The translations under genes were made by a program, and so were the position numbers. From positions 1 through 34,676 of the forward strand of contig JAGFXO010000004.1 in the NCBI GenBank assembly GCA_017861285.1: a DNA stretch of 34,676 nucleotides, in the 5' to 3' direction. Positions 25,149 through 34,554 of this stretch are shown one piece after another. Position 1 is the stretch's first letter. Each line of letters starts with the position of its first letter. Source of the stretch: Geobacteraceae bacterium. Its GTDB lineage: Bacteria > Desulfobacterota > Desulfuromonadia > Geobacterales > Geobacteraceae. Below the pieces are notes generated by a model. That model searched no databases. It was not told where the DNA came from and was given only the letters and a program-made list of their open reading frames with translations.

Positions 25149-27623
25149 GTGGAGGAGAGATATAACCCCCAGAAAGTTGAAGAGAAGTGGCAGGGAATCT
25201 GGGACAGCGGGAAAAAGTTCAAGGCGACGGAAGACAGGGGACGGGAAAAATATTACCTGCTGGAGATGTTTCCCTATCCGTCGGGACGCATCCACATGGG
25301 ACACGTTCGCAACTATTCCATTGGCGACGTGATGGCACGCTTCAAGCGGATGCGGGGGTATAACGTCCTTCACCCAATGGGTTGGGACGCTTTCGGAATG
25401 CCTGCGGAAAATGCCGCCATCCAGCACAAAAGCCATCCGGCCAGATGGACATTCGAAAATATCGAATACATGCGCAGCCAACTGAAAAAGATGGGTTTTT
25501 CCTATGACTGGGACCGTGAAATCGCAACATGCGAAGTGGATTATTACAAGTGGGAGCAGCTGATTTTCCTGCGGATGTTCAGGGAGGGGATTGCATACAA
25601 GAAGACCTCTTTCGTGAATTGGTGTCCGAAATGCGCGACCGTTCTCGCCAATGAACAGGTCGAAGACGGCTGCTGCTGGCGATGCGACAGCGGTGTCGAG
25701 CAGAAAGAACTTGACCAGTGGTTTTTCCGTATAACCAAGTACGCGGAAGAACTGCTGGATTATACCGAAAAGCTTCCCGGGTGGCCGGAGCGCGTCCTCA
25801 CCATGCAGCGAAACTGGATCGGCAAGAGCAGCGGCTGCGAAATCGATTTTCCCGTTGAAGGGAGCTTGACGGCGGTGAAGGTTTTCACCACCCGCCAGGA
25901 CACTCTTTTCGGAGCCACGTTCATGTCGCTCGCGCCGGAGCATCCCCTGGCCATGGAACTCACGACGGATGAAAATCGGGAAAAGGTTGAAGCCTTTATT
26001 GCAAGGGTTAAATCAACCGACAAGTCGAAACGAACCGCCGAGGATATGGAAAAGGAGGGTGTATTCACCGGTTCGTACTGCATCAATCCCGTTACCAATT
26101 GCCGCATGCCGGTTTATCTCGCCAATTTTGTGCTGACCGATTATGGGACCGGTGCGGTTATGGCCGTGCCAACCCACGACCAGCGCGATTTCGAATTCGC
26201 AAAAAAGTATGTCCTTCCACTCCAGGTAGTAATCCAGCCCCCAGGCGAGGTTCTTGATCCCGCCACCATGGGGGCCGCTTTTACCGAAGAGGGGATCATC
26301 ACCAATTCGGGAAAATTCGACGGGTTGAAGAGCAGTGACGCCAAGGAGCAGATTGCCGATTATCTCGAAAGCAAAGGGATCGGCAAGAAGACGGTTACTT
26401 TCAGACTGCGCGACTGGGGTATCTCGCGCCAGCGCTACTGGGGCAATCCGATCCCGATCATATACTGCGAAGTATGCGGTGTCGTGCCGGTTCCCGAAAA
26501 GGATCTGCCGGTCGTCCTGCCTAAAGATGCTACCTTTACGGGGGAAGGGGGCAACCCCCTGGCGAAGGTGCCGTCCTTCGTGAATGCCCCCTGCCCGCTA
26601 TGCGGTATCATGGCCCGCCGGGAAACGGATACCATGGATACCTTTGTCCAATCCTCCTGGTATTTTCTCCGCTACTGCTGTCCCGATTTCGCTGCGGGCC
26701 CGCTGGACAAGTCCGAAACCGGGTACTGGATGCCCGTTGATCAGTACATCGGCGGGATTGAGCATGCGGTTCTCCATCTGTTGTATGCCCGTTTTTTCAC
26801 CAAGGTTCTCCGTGATCTCGACTATGTGGATATGGATGAACCATTCGCCAATCTTCTCACTCAGGGGATGGTTATCAAGGACGGGGCGAAAATGAGCAAA
26901 TCCAAGGGAAACGTGGTCGATCCGGATGCGCTCATCAGTGCCTATGGGGCAGATACTGCGCGACTTTTTTCCCTTTTCGCCGCCCCCCCGGAAAAAGATC
27001 TTGACTGGAGCGACCAGGGAGTAGAAGGAAGCTTCCGCTTTCTCAACAGGATATGGAAACTGGTTTATGAAGCAGGACCTTTTATCGTGGCAGCGGGGAC
27101 GGTTCAGCGGCAATCGGTTTCGGAAGAGGGTAAGAAACTGAGGCGCGCCGTGCACAAGACCATAAAAAAGGTAGTGGAGGACGTTGAAGAGCGTTTCCAT
27201 TTCAATACCGCCATTGCCGCGGTCATGGAACTGGTCAATTCCATAAACGCCTTCGAACCGAAAAATCACCCATCCAACGCACCGGTCCTGAAAGAGGCCG
27301 TGGAGAGCGTGGTATTGCTTCTCGCGCCTTTTGTCCCGCATATCTCCGAGGAATTGTGGGAATGCCTCGGCCATCGTGAAGGCATCGAGAAGGCGGGATG
27401 GCCGGTCTACGATCCGGCTGCTGCGGAAGAGGATGAACTGCTTATTGTCGTGCAGGTAAACGGCAAACTGCGCGGTAAGATTACCGTTGCGGCATCAGCC
27501 GCCGAAGAAGATGTCAAGGCGTATGCCCTTGCAGATGACAAGGTGCAGTCGTTCACAGCCGGAAAGTCGGTAAAAAAGGTGATTTATGTCCCGGGCAAAC
27601 TGGTCAATATTGTCGTATCCTGA
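25149..27623 (+). CDS. leuS: Leucyl-tRNA synthetase
   Basis: This 824-aa class I synthetase has the HMGH form of the HIGH motif at 49-52, KMSKS at 581-585, an inserted CP1 editing domain (about 220-410), and a zinc-like cysteine region near residue 165. The C-terminal domain ends in the usual VNGKLRGKI segment. I chose GTG because GGAGG lies six to seven bases upstream and the product then begins [15 protein letters not shown] as expected. An in-frame ATG at 25098 has no ribosome site and would add a basic 17-residue tail. First gene of leuS-lptE-holA. Confidence 0.95.
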   Translation: MEERYNPQKVEEKWQGIWDSGKKFKATEDRGREKYYLLEMFPYPSGRIHMGHVRNYSIGDVMARFKRMRGYNVLHPMGWDAFGMPAENAAIQHKSHPARWTFENIEYMRSQLKKMGFSYDWDREIATCEVDYYKWEQLIFLRMFREGIAYKKTSFVNWCPKCATVLANEQVEDGCCWRCDSGVEQKELDQWFFRITKYAEELLDYTEKLPGWPERVLTMQRNWIGKSSGCEIDFPVEGSLTAVKVFTTRQDTLFGATFMSLAPEHPLAMELTTDENREKVEAFIARVKSTDKSKRTAEDMEKEGVFTGSYCINPVTNCRMPVYLANFVLTDYGTGAVMAVPTHDQRDFEFAKKYVLPLQVVIQPPGEVLDPATMGAAFTEEGIITNSGKFDGLKSSDAKEQIADYLESKGIGKKTVTFRLRDWGISRQRYWGNPIPIIYCEVCGVVPVPEKDLPVVLPKDATFTGEGGNPLAKVPSFVNAPCPLCGIMARRETDTMDTFVQSSWYFLRYCCPDFAAGPLDKSETGYWMPVDQYIGGIEHAVLHLLYARFFTKVLRDLDYVDMDEPFANLLTQGMVIKDGAKMSKSKGNVVDPDALISAYGADTARLFSLFAAPPEKDLDWSDQGVEGSFRFLNRIWKLVYEAGPFIVAAGTVQRQSVSEEGKKLRRAVHKTIKKVVEDVEERFHFNTAIAAVMELVNSINAFEPKNHPSNAPVLKEAVESVVLLLAPFVPHISEELWECLGHREGIEKAGWPVYDPAAAEEDELLIVVQVNGKLRGKITVAASAAEEDVKAYALADDKVQSFTAGKSVKKVIYVPGKLVNIVVS

Positions 27624-27678
27624 GCAAAATCATCCGTTGGCGGCCCCGGTAGCCGGGTGCTCGACAAGGGGTCTTGCG

Positions 27679-28194
27679 TTGAAGAACCTGTTCGTTTATT
27701 TATTATTGGGGATTATTTGCTGTAGTCTCTCCGGATGCGGGTACCATGCAGCCGACTGGACATCGAGCCCACACGCCAGCGCAGGGAAAACGGTTGCTAT
27801 CCCGCTTTTTGCCAACAAGACTTTCAAGCCGAACCTGGAAGCTGTGCTGGCGAATGCTCTGATCGACGAGTTTGCCAAAAGAAGCGGACTTTCAGTGGTA
27901 CCGTCCGGTGCCGACCTGACCCTTTCCGGGGAAGTTGTTTCTTACAGCCTGACGGCGATTTCCTTTTCGTACGATGATACGGTCAAGGAATATTCCGCCG
28001 CAATGAGAATTACTGCAACCCTGCGAAAAAACAGTAACAGGCAAATCCTTTGGAAAGGGGAACTGTCGCGCGAACAGGTTTTCCCGGCAAATACCGATAT
28101 TGCCCTGCAACAGAATGCCGAAGACGAGGCCATCGGTGAGATTTGCAGCAAGCTTGCTCAGCAGGTATACGTGAACCTTGTGGAGGACTTTTAG
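27679..28194 (+). CDS. lptE: LPS-assembly outer-membrane lipoprotein LptE
   Basis: This 171-aa protein has a lipoprotein signal with lipobox LSGC, the lipidated Cys being residue 20. The mature part has the family pattern GYH near the start and VAIPLFANKTFKPNLE. LptE plugs the LptD barrel that inserts lipopolysaccharide in the outer membrane. The start is TTG, preceded by AAGGGG about nine bases upstream. An upstream ATG-less extension into leuS is rejected because it destroys the signal peptide. It sits in the leuS-lptE-holA order known from E. coli. Confidence 0.88.
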   Translation: MKNLFVYLLLGIICCSLSGCGYHAADWTSSPHASAGKTVAIPLFANKTFKPNLEAVLANALIDEFAKRSGLSVVPSGADLTLSGEVVSYSLTAISFSYDDTVKEYSAAMRITATLRKNSNRQILWKGELSREQVFPANTDIALQQNAEDEAIGEICSKLAQQVYVNLVEDF

Positions 28195-28220
28195 GCGAAT
28201 TGAGCCAGGAACGGGTTAGC

Positions 28221-29228
28221 ATGAAAGCCGAAGATTTTTCAAAATCGATTGACAGGGGGGACATAGGTCCCCTCTATTTTCTTTATGGAGACGAGTCTTA
28301 TCTCGTCGCGAGGGCGGCGAAACTGGTGCTTGACCGGCTTGTTCCCTCAAATATGCGCGACTTCAACCTGAATGTTTACTACGGGAATGAGTCTTCAGGG
28401 GAGGAGATTGCCGCGGCTTCCCAGACTCTGCCGATGTTTGCGGAGTGGCGCGTTGTGCAGGTAAAAAATGCCGACAAGCTTTCCGCTGCTTCCCTGGAGA
28501 TGCTCATCCCCTATGTACAGGATCCGTCTCCATCCACATGCCTGGTTTTTTTAGGGGAAAAGGTCGATCAGAGAAAGAAATTCTTCTCGGAATTCAAGAA
28601 AAAAGGCCGGTTGGTCGAGTTCAGGCGTCTTTATGAAAACCAGCTCCAGCCTTTTCTCAGGAATGAGGCTGCGTTCCACGGCAAAAGGCTTCAGCCTGCC
28701 GCCGCGGAACTGCTGGTTAACCTTTGCGGAAACAACCTGCAGGAACTTGTATCACAATTGGGAAAGACGGCTCTCCATGCCGGCAACAGGGACACAATCG
28801 ACTTGGCTGATATAAAAGCGGTCGTTTCAGAAACCAGGGTGGACAGCGTTTTCGAGTTGGCAAACTCTCTCGGAGAAAAGAATATCAGCAAGGCTTTACG
28901 GAATCTTCATGCCCTGCTGGGTGATGGGGAGGCCCCACTACTGCTGCTTGCAGTCCTTTCGCGTCACTTCCGCCAGATTTGGAGGGTAAGGGAGCTTCTG
29001 GAAAATAAGATGCCGGTACAGAATATAGGGAAAATTGTCGGCATCAACCCCTATTTTCTCCAGGGGATAATCCGGCAGGCGAAAAACTATGCGGTTCCTG
29101 AACTCAAGGGAGTTTTCGAAAAGTTCTTCAATCTGGATCTGGCGCTCAAGTCTGGTGGAGGGAAACCGGCATTGCTCCTGGAGAAGGTTTTGATGGATCT
29201 CTGCGATAAAAGCCGTGGAACCGGGTAG
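28221..29228 (+). CDS. holA: DNA polymerase III delta subunit
   Basis: This 335-aa delta subunit is the clamp-loader 'wrench' that opens the beta ring. The N terminus GPLYFLYGDESYLV is typical. The middle carries the degenerate AAA+ fold without Walker motifs. The C-terminal collar helices (PLLLLAVLSRHFRQIWRVREL) match the family. The start ATG gives MKAEDFSKS with AGGAACGGG upstream; longer readings would run into lptE. The gene ends at a strong terminator. Together with holB (6343-7305) two of the clamp-loader genes lie in this window. Confidence 0.92.
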   Translation: MKAEDFSKSIDRGDIGPLYFLYGDESYLVARAAKLVLDRLVPSNMRDFNLNVYYGNESSGEEIAAASQTLPMFAEWRVVQVKNADKLSAASLEMLIPYVQDPSPSTCLVFLGEKVDQRKKFFSEFKKKGRLVEFRRLYENQLQPFLRNEAAFHGKRLQPAAAELLVNLCGNNLQELVSQLGKTALHAGNRDTIDLADIKAVVSETRVDSVFELANSLGEKNISKALRNLHALLGDGEAPLLLLAVLSRHFRQIWRVRELLENKMPVQNIGKIVGINPYFLQGIIRQAKNYAVPELKGVFEKFFNLDLALKSGGGKPALLLEKVLMDLCDKSRGTG

Positions 29229-29230
29229 AA

Positions 29231-29262
29231 AAAAAGGAACTTCCTGACGAAGTTCCTTTTTT
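29231..29262. terminator. Bidirectional intrinsic terminator between holA and rpsT
   Basis: A 13-bp perfect stem (29231-29243 with 29249-29261) has a 5-base loop and A/T-rich flanks. It gives a U-rich tail on both strands. It lies 2 bases past the holA stop and 54 bases past the rpsT stop. Confidence 0.92.
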
Positions 29263-29316
29263 GGCCTATGGAAATGAGGTCCCCGCAGGGGTCTCGAATA
29301 ATGGACAGGGTTTTTT

Positions 29317-29580
29317 CTAGCCCAGCGTGCTTACCAGTTTGGTCAAGCGGGAAATATTGCGCGATGCATTCGAACGGTGGATTACACCCTTCGATGCGGC
29401 GGAATCGATAACCGGAATAGCGGCGGACAGGGTTTCTTTTGCCCTGCTGCCGTCTTTGGCCTCGACAGCCTCACGCACCCTCTTTATGAAAGTCCGCAGA
29501 GTCGAGCGGACATGCTTGTTTCTTTCGCATTTCTTTTTGTTCTGTTTAATCCTTTTGATTGCCGATTTGTGGTGTGCCAC
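29317..29580 (-). CDS. rpsT: 30S ribosomal protein S20
   Basis: This 87-aa basic helical S20 begins [17 protein letters not shown] and carries the family's [10 protein letters not shown] segment and Ser/Asn-rich NASRNISRL. It binds 16S rRNA early in 30S assembly. The start codon is GTG, set by GGAGG six bases upstream. A non-ATG start is notable because E. coli rpsT uses UUG as part of autogenous control; whether the same holds here is inference. Single gene with its own promoter and a shared terminator. Confidence 0.95.
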   Translation of the reverse strand: MAHHKSAIKRIKQNKKKCERNKHVRSTLRTFIKRVREAVEAKDGSRAKETLSAAIPVIDSAASKGVIHRSNASRNISRLTKLVSTLG

Positions 29581-29638
29581 AACGAACCTCCGAGTATTTT
29601 AAATGTCTATATGTGATCAATGATTTTGGAAAGTTAAC

Positions 29639-29668
29639 TATTTACCATCAGCAGGGCTCTTATGTCAA
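29639..29668 (-). promoter_or_regulatory. Candidate sigma-70 promoter of rpsT
   Basis: On the minus strand a perfect TTGACA (29663-29668) is followed after 18 bases by TAAATA (29639-29644). The -35 is excellent and the -10 modest. The predicted leader is about 50 bases. Confidence 0.6.
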
Positions 29669-29698
29669 GGGAAATTTGTCCTTGCGGAATGGCGGCGG

Positions 29699-29733
29699 AA
29701 AAAACCGGCGACCGTTTCTCGCGGTTTGCCGGT
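29699..29733 (-). terminator. Intrinsic terminator of the MFS-to-polyferredoxin operon
   Basis: The stem ACCGGC (29704-29709) / GCCGGT (29728-29733) extends inward with ACCG/CGGT. On the minus strand it is followed by six T. It lies eight bases past the polyferredoxin stop, as expected for an operon end. Confidence 0.85.
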
Positions 29734-29741
29734 ATGTTCAG

Positions 29742-31277
29742 TTAGGGCTCTGCCCCTTGGAAATAGCCGTTTTCCAGGGGGGTTCTTTCTCCCGTTGCCG
29801 TGATTTCGATCCCCGCTTTACCGTCAACCGGGCAGATATATTCGCATATGCCGCAGCCGTTGCATAGTTCATCGACTACGTAAGGCTTTTTAAGGGATAC
29901 CTGCTTCCCGGACATGTCCGCCTCCATGACTTCCTCGAAGCGGATTGCCTTTTTCGGTATGGGACAGTGTTCTTCACAAACGATGCAGTTTGTCTTTTTT
30001 GCGAAAGGGAGGCACCGGTTTTTATCCAGTACCGCCTTGCCGATCACTTCCATCCTCTTTTGCTGAGGCGGCAGGTTGGGAATAGCACCGGTAGGGCAGA
30101 CCTGCCCGCACAGGGTGCAGTTATACTCGCAGTACCCCAGACGCGGAATCATTACCGGCGTGAATACCCCCGCGGCACCGGCATTGAGCACTGCGGGATA
30201 GAGTGCGTTTTTCAGGCACACCTTCATGCATTCACCGCATCTCACGCACGTCTTCAGGAATTCCTCCTCGTCCCTGACACCCGGAGGTCGAAGCAAGCGG
30301 GCCTGAGCGTCGGGAGTTCTGAACCGAAACAGGCGCACAAGAAGAAATCCCGAGAGCAGGCTGCCGATGAAAATCCGCCTTTCGGGGAAGTACGGCTGCC
30401 TGTCTGCTGCCAAGGGGGCAAACCGGAATGCCGCCCTGCTGAATGTGCACTTGAGCGAACATTCCATGCAGCGGATACAGTCTTGCTGCTGCAAAATTTC
30501 CCGGTCGAAGGCGGTAGGGCACAGTTGCCCGCAGGCCTGACAGTCAGGGCACAGCCTGTCCGGAATACGTTTGAACAGGGAAAAACGGCCTGCCAGCCCC
30601 AGGAGAGTGCCTAACGGGCAGATATTGCGGCACCAATTGCGCGTTTCGTATCGTTCCAGAAAAAGTATTACAAGGAGGAACAGCGCCGACATGAATGCAA
30701 GCGGATAGAAGGTCTCCCTGAAAGGCAGGAGATAGTCGCGCACGATGCCGTAAGCCGGGGCAAGGACGTCCCGTTTGTCACCCATGATGCCGTACAGGCC
30801 GACCCAGCCCTGGCGAATGGTGTCGCCGAGCAGGGGATAGAAAAAAAATGTCAGCGCCCTGGTCAGGACAGCAATCGGGTCGAATATCCCCGCCAGGTTG
30901 ATGTTGAAAAGTGATGCCGATAACAGGGGAAAGAGAAGCCAGTATTTGAAGTTTCCCTTGAAATACCTGACGGGGGCCGTTTTTCTGATCCGTTTCGCGG
31001 CAAGGTCAAGCAGGGTGCCGAGGGGACATATCCAGCCGCAGAAAAAGCGGCCGAGAAGGAGTGTGGAGAAAAGTACCAGCACGGCGGGGAGAAGAAGCCA
31101 GGTGAAAGATTTTGCCGCGAGCACATAAGCGGCCAATACCAATGGATTGCCGCGAAAGAAGCTATTCACGGCAAAAGATATTTCGTCTTTTCCCCGATAT
31201 TCAGTCAGGACAAAAAGAAAAAGGAACAGGAGCAGAAAAAGCAGCTGGCTGACTCGTGCGACCGTTAATTTCCTCAT
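29742..31277 (-). CDS. NapH-like membrane polyferredoxin
   Basis: This 511-aa protein has about five membrane segments in its first 210 residues and one near 303-317. Two membrane-edge CxxxCP motifs (C80/84 and C216/220) are typical of the NapH/NosR/CcoG group. Six four-Cys sets follow, starting at 243, 267, 344, 383, 422 and 472, each suited to one [4Fe-4S] cluster. This is an electron wire linking the membrane quinone pool or a partner to another protein; the partner is unknown. NapH has two such clusters, so this is a much extended form. The ATG lies seven bases after the DUF362 gene. Last gene of the operon before a terminator. Confidence 0.87.
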   Translation of the reverse strand: MRKLTVARVSQLLFLLLFLFLFVLTEYRGKDEISFAVNSFFRGNPLVLAAYVLAAKSFTWLLLPAVLVLFSTLLLGRFFCGWICPLGTLLDLAAKRIRKTAPVRYFKGNFKYWLLFPLLSASLFNINLAGIFDPIAVLTRALTFFFYPLLGDTIRQGWVGLYGIMGDKRDVLAPAYGIVRDYLLPFRETFYPLAFMSALFLLVILFLERYETRNWCRNICPLGTLLGLAGRFSLFKRIPDRLCPDCQACGQLCPTAFDREILQQQDCIRCMECSLKCTFSRAAFRFAPLAADRQPYFPERRIFIGSLLSGFLLVRLFRFRTPDAQARLLRPPGVRDEEEFLKTCVRCGECMKVCLKNALYPAVLNAGAAGVFTPVMIPRLGYCEYNCTLCGQVCPTGAIPNLPPQQKRMEVIGKAVLDKNRCLPFAKKTNCIVCEEHCPIPKKAIRFEEVMEADMSGKQVSLKKPYVVDELCNGCGICEYICPVDGKAGIEITATGERTPLENGYFQGAEP

Positions 31278-31284
31278 AGCCGGC

Positions 31285-32166
31285 CTACACCTTCAAAATT
31301 CTGACCTTGCCGAGGTCCATTTCACCAAGCCCCTTTCTGTATGCGGCCACCGTTGTGGATATGTCGGCCGGTTTCAGGCCGAACAGTGTTGTTGCATAGG
31401 CGTCCGCGGCAACGATGTCTGCCGAGGCGATGACCTTGTTCACTATTCTGACGTCTCTCAGGTCACCACCCTGCGGGCCGTGACCGGTCAAAATGCGTGT
31501 GGCGTCGATGACGACAAGGCGACTTTTCAGCGCACCGTTGATATCGGCGAGGGCGGGGCCGATATTCCGGTGAATTTTGCCGCGGTTGCCCCCCATGACC
31601 CCCATGATGTTCTTGATGCCGAGCGACACTCCTGTCAGGCCATGATGCTTGGCTATCGGGACATTGATGAAGACGTTCGCCGTGAGGGCCTCACCGTACA
31701 GTTCCCATTCCTTCAGCACCGTGCCGTTTATTGCCACTTTACGGAAACGCTCGTTCTCGATGTATTTCACCTCGACATTTTTCAGCTCTTTCAGGGCGGC
31801 ACTTATGCCGCTGTTCACATAACAGCGCCTCTCGTCATTGCAGGTCCGGTCAAAGACCTTGACTTTTCCTGCCCCGGCGCGCAGGCATTCCTCAACTATC
31901 GCCCGTACGACGAGGGGATGGGTGTTGGCGGCCTGTTCAGGAGTCCTGTCCCACCCGATGTTCGGTTTGACGACGACCAGGTCACCTTTCCGGACAAATT
32001 TGCCCATCCCCCCTATTGCTCTGATGGCATTCCTGGTTATGGCTGAATAATCCTTCCCTTCAGCTGCCGCCAGGAGCGGTCTCTCTGTCGCAGCTGCATC
32101 GCGAAGCATACGGTGATAGAATAGGGAAGTCATGCCAAGAAACTTGAGAAATGTCCTCCTGTTCAT
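31285..32166 (-). CDS. Tat-type DUF362 protein
   Basis: This 293-aa protein begins MNRRTFLKFLG, a twin-arginine motif followed by a hydrophobic stretch, so export by Tat to the periplasm is likely. The rest is a DUF362 domain with VVKPNIGW, VPIAKHHGLTG and SLGIKNIMG segments. Unlike many DUF362 proteins it has no ferredoxin domain of its own; the next gene supplies one. Tat export hints at a cofactor inserted before export, which is inference. The start is set by a perfect AAGGAGGT seven bases upstream; an earlier in-frame codon at 32196 is rejected. The biochemical function is not established. Confidence 0.85.
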   Translation of the reverse strand: MNRRTFLKFLGMTSLFYHRMLRDAAATERPLLAAAEGKDYSAITRNAIRAIGGMGKFVRKGDLVVVKPNIGWDRTPEQAANTHPLVVRAIVEECLRAGAGKVKVFDRTCNDERRCYVNSGISAALKELKNVEVKYIENERFRKVAINGTVLKEWELYGEALTANVFINVPIAKHHGLTGVSLGIKNIMGVMGGNRGKIHRNIGPALADINGALKSRLVVIDATRILTGHGPQGGDLRDVRIVNKVIASADIVAADAYATTLFGLKPADISTTVAAYRKGLGEMDLGKVRILKV

Positions 32167-32188
32167 GCCGTTACCTCCTTCCCTGCAG

Positions 32189-32743
32189 TCATTCACTGTC
32201 TGTTGGAAGAGATTGCCCCTCTTTTTCCTGATGCGTGGCGGGCCCGGATTTTTTATAGTGCTTAAAGAATATCAGAATTATCAGGACAAATACCAGGAAG
32301 AATATTGCCAGTGAAACAAGGATTGGCGTCAATTGCGACGCTCCGTTTCCCGTCTTTGCCTCCGCCGTGGAAGGATTTGCCGCTGTGCGCCTGACTGCTG
32401 CGGTGGTGATGGGGATCTCATGCGGTTCAGGCGAGGCCGGAGTGGCTATGTACATGGTGCCGCAATTTTCCCCGTATGCCCGGACCATGAATATTTCTGT
32501 CTCGGGATCAATATTCATTTTCTCATAGATTACGATAACCTGATCGGGCGGCGCAAAGGCCGTGCCGCTCAACTGGTCGGGATATTTTCCGTTGACGGAG
32601 TAATAGCCCTGCAATGAATTTACGGCATTCCGGACGGTTTCCCTCACCCCTGTGCAGATATCGGCAGTGGCCGCAGGGGTGATAGTCGCGGAAAACAGAA
32701 ACAAAACTGTTGCGATAATGGACCAAAGAATGTGCCTGTTCAT
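32189..32743 (-). CDS. Hypothetical signal-anchored protein
   Basis: I do not recognise this 184-aa protein. It has an N-terminal signal peptide (about 1-27), a periplasmic part of about 110 residues, a Thr/Ala/Pro-rich linker, one membrane helix at about 139-160 and a short Lys-rich cytoplasmic tail. The segment VNSLQGYYSVNGKYPDQLSG resembles the start of the globular part of type II secretion pseudopilins (GspG-like), though no prepilin peptidase site is present. Cys30 and Cys94 could form a disulfide. The ATG overlaps the RDD gene stop (ATGA). Confidence 0.7.
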   Translation of the reverse strand: MNRHILWSIIATVLFLFSATITPAATADICTGVRETVRNAVNSLQGYYSVNGKYPDQLSGTAFAPPDQVIVIYEKMNIDPETEIFMVRAYGENCGTMYIATPASPEPHEIPITTAAVRRTAANPSTAEAKTGNGASQLTPILVSLAIFFLVFVLIILIFFKHYKKSGPATHQEKEGQSLPTDSE

Positions 32744-33333
32744 TTTTTTTCCTCGTTTCCGGGTAAAATCCTCACGTTACAAATCACCAGCGAATCTGCG
32801 AGCATGTCATGGAGGGCCTGTTTTTTGCGGGTGAAGCCGGCCATGAGGAAGCCTATGCCGAAGATGAGTGCCGATAGAAGTTTACCGAAATATCTGCCGT
32901 TCGCCCTGAGAAATGATAGTCTCCGTCCATCACCGGTGGTTACAATGATGCCGATTGCCATCTTGCCGAGAGTCGCCTGTCGTGGGGAACTTTCCATGAG
33001 CGTGAAATAAAGCCAGTGGACAAGAAGGCTGAAAATATTGCTGCCGAGAGCGGTTACCTTGACGGATTCCATATCCGGACCGGACCTGATGGTCAGCAGG
33101 TATGAAGTGGAAAAAACAAGAGCAACGGCAGAGAGGATCAATTCATCGACAAAAAGGGCAAGGAACCTTCTCCAGAATCCAGCGTAGCGTGGCTCCTCAT
33201 TCTGGTCCCGGACCATGTTAACCGAAGGTGCCGTCGAGGTTGCCCCTGCACTTCCGTAAGTCAGTTTTTGGCCGCAAAACCCGCAGATTTGCGCTTGCTG
33301 GTCATTTTCCCTGCCGCACGTTAGACAAATCAC
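32740..33333 (-). CDS. Zinc-ribbon RDD family membrane protein
   Basis: This 197-aa protein has an N-terminal zinc ribbon (Cys3, 6, 17, 20), a short linker, and an RDD domain with about three membrane segments. The RDD signature is present: GFWRRFLALFVDELIL at the first helix and QATLGKMAIGIIV after the second. RDD proteins are poorly characterised; a few have been linked to ion or solute transport. The GTG start is set by AGGAGGT six bases upstream. It lies 48 bases after the MFS gene and overlaps the next gene. Confidence 0.85.
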   Translation of the reverse strand: MICLTCGRENDQQAQICGFCGQKLTYGSAGATSTAPSVNMVRDQNEEPRYAGFWRRFLALFVDELILSAVALVFSTSYLLTIRSGPDMESVKVTALGSNIFSLLVHWLYFTLMESSPRQATLGKMAIGIIVTTGDGRRLSFLRANGRYFGKLLSALIFGIGFLMAGFTRKKQALHDMLADSLVICNVRILPGNEEKK

Positions 33334-33381
33334 CGTATTACCTCCTGAAAATGGTCACTCAACTTTTCCCGCCCATTCGGG

Positions 33382-34554
33382 TCAGGCTTTGGCGGGGGCA
33401 TCCTGCCTGATCAATAAGGCCAGCAGCAGGGCCGAAACCGCGGCCAGCGAGGCGCCGATCCCAAAGGCAACCTGAGGACCGAATTTCTGCCAGACAATGC
33501 CAAAGACGAAGCTGGCCGGGAGAGCTCCTATGCCCATGGCGAAATTGTACCAGCCGAAAGCGCTTCCCCGTTCGGCGGGATTGGCGATATCGGCAAGGAA
33601 GGCCTTCTCCACACCCTCCGTGAGGCCGTAAAAGAGCCCGTATAAAGCGAATAGCAGCCATACATGGATTTCCTGCGTCGCCTGGGCGAAGCCGATATAT
33701 GCCAGGGCATAGACACCCCATCCCGAGATGATGATGCTGCGCCTGCCGATGCGGTCGGAGAGGGCGCCGAACGGCATGGACGAAACCATTTTCACCCCGT
33801 GGAAAAATGCCCAGAGCAGGGGGATGCGCACTTCTGAGACACCCAGTTGTCCAGCCCTCAGCAAAAGGAACGTATCCGATGAATTGCCGAGGGTAAAAAT
33901 AAGCAGGATGACGAGGTATGTCCTGAGCCTTCCTTTCGGGAAAATTCCCAACATTCTGCCATCGCTTGGAGACTTTTTGCGTTCCACCTCCTTGACCTTG
34001 AAGACAATAAGCAGAATCGTCAGGATACCCGGAATGGCTGAAAGCCAGAAAATGGTGCGCAAGTCCGTCGTGATGTATGCGAGCAGCAGAGCTGACGCCA
34101 GCGGTCCGACAATGGCCCCGGCATGGTCCATGGAGCGGTGGAAGCCAAATGCCTTGCCACGAATCGAAGGGTCGGTGGAGTCGGCAATCAGGGCATCGCG
34201 GGGCGAGGTCCTGATACCTTTGCCGATTCGATCGGCAAAGCGGATCAACAAAACCGCCATCGGGCCGGTTGCGGCGGCAATCAGGGGGCGGACGCAGGAG
34301 GAAAGGCCGTATCCGGACAATACCAGCTTCTTCCGGTCGTCGATCCGGTCGGAAACAATTCCCGAAACCAGTTTCAAAAGAGACGCCGTCGATTCGGCCA
34401 CTCCCTCGATAATCCCGAGAAAAGCAGGCCCTGCCCCGAGAACGGCAGTCAGGAACAGCGGCAGGAGCGGATAGATCATTTCGCTGGAAAAATCCGTCAG
34501 AAAACTGACCAGCCCGAGAATCAGGATGTTTCCGCTAATTCCCTTGAAAAGCAC
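33382..34554 (-). CDS. Major facilitator superfamily transporter
   Basis: This 390-aa inner-membrane protein has about 12 predicted segments and the MFS loop motif twice (GIVSDRIDDRKK and GALSDRIGRRS). A conserved RFADRIGKGIRTSPRDALIAD segment lies in the first half. The substrate cannot be told from sequence alone. The GTG start is set by AGGAG seven bases upstream. First gene of the minus-strand run MFS-RDD-unknown-DUF362-polyferredoxin. Whether the transporter works with the redox genes or simply shares the transcript is open. Confidence 0.88.
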   Translation of the reverse strand: MLFKGISGNILILGLVSFLTDFSSEMIYPLLPLFLTAVLGAGPAFLGIIEGVAESTASLLKLVSGIVSDRIDDRKKLVLSGYGLSSCVRPLIAAATGPMAVLLIRFADRIGKGIRTSPRDALIADSTDPSIRGKAFGFHRSMDHAGAIVGPLASALLLAYITTDLRTIFWLSAIPGILTILLIVFKVKEVERKKSPSDGRMLGIFPKGRLRTYLVILLIFTLGNSSDTFLLLRAGQLGVSEVRIPLLWAFFHGVKMVSSMPFGALSDRIGRRSIIISGWGVYALAYIGFAQATQEIHVWLLFALYGLFYGLTEGVEKAFLADIANPAERGSAFGWYNFAMGIGALPASFVFGIVWQKFGPQVAFGIGASLAAVSALLLALLIRQDAPAKA

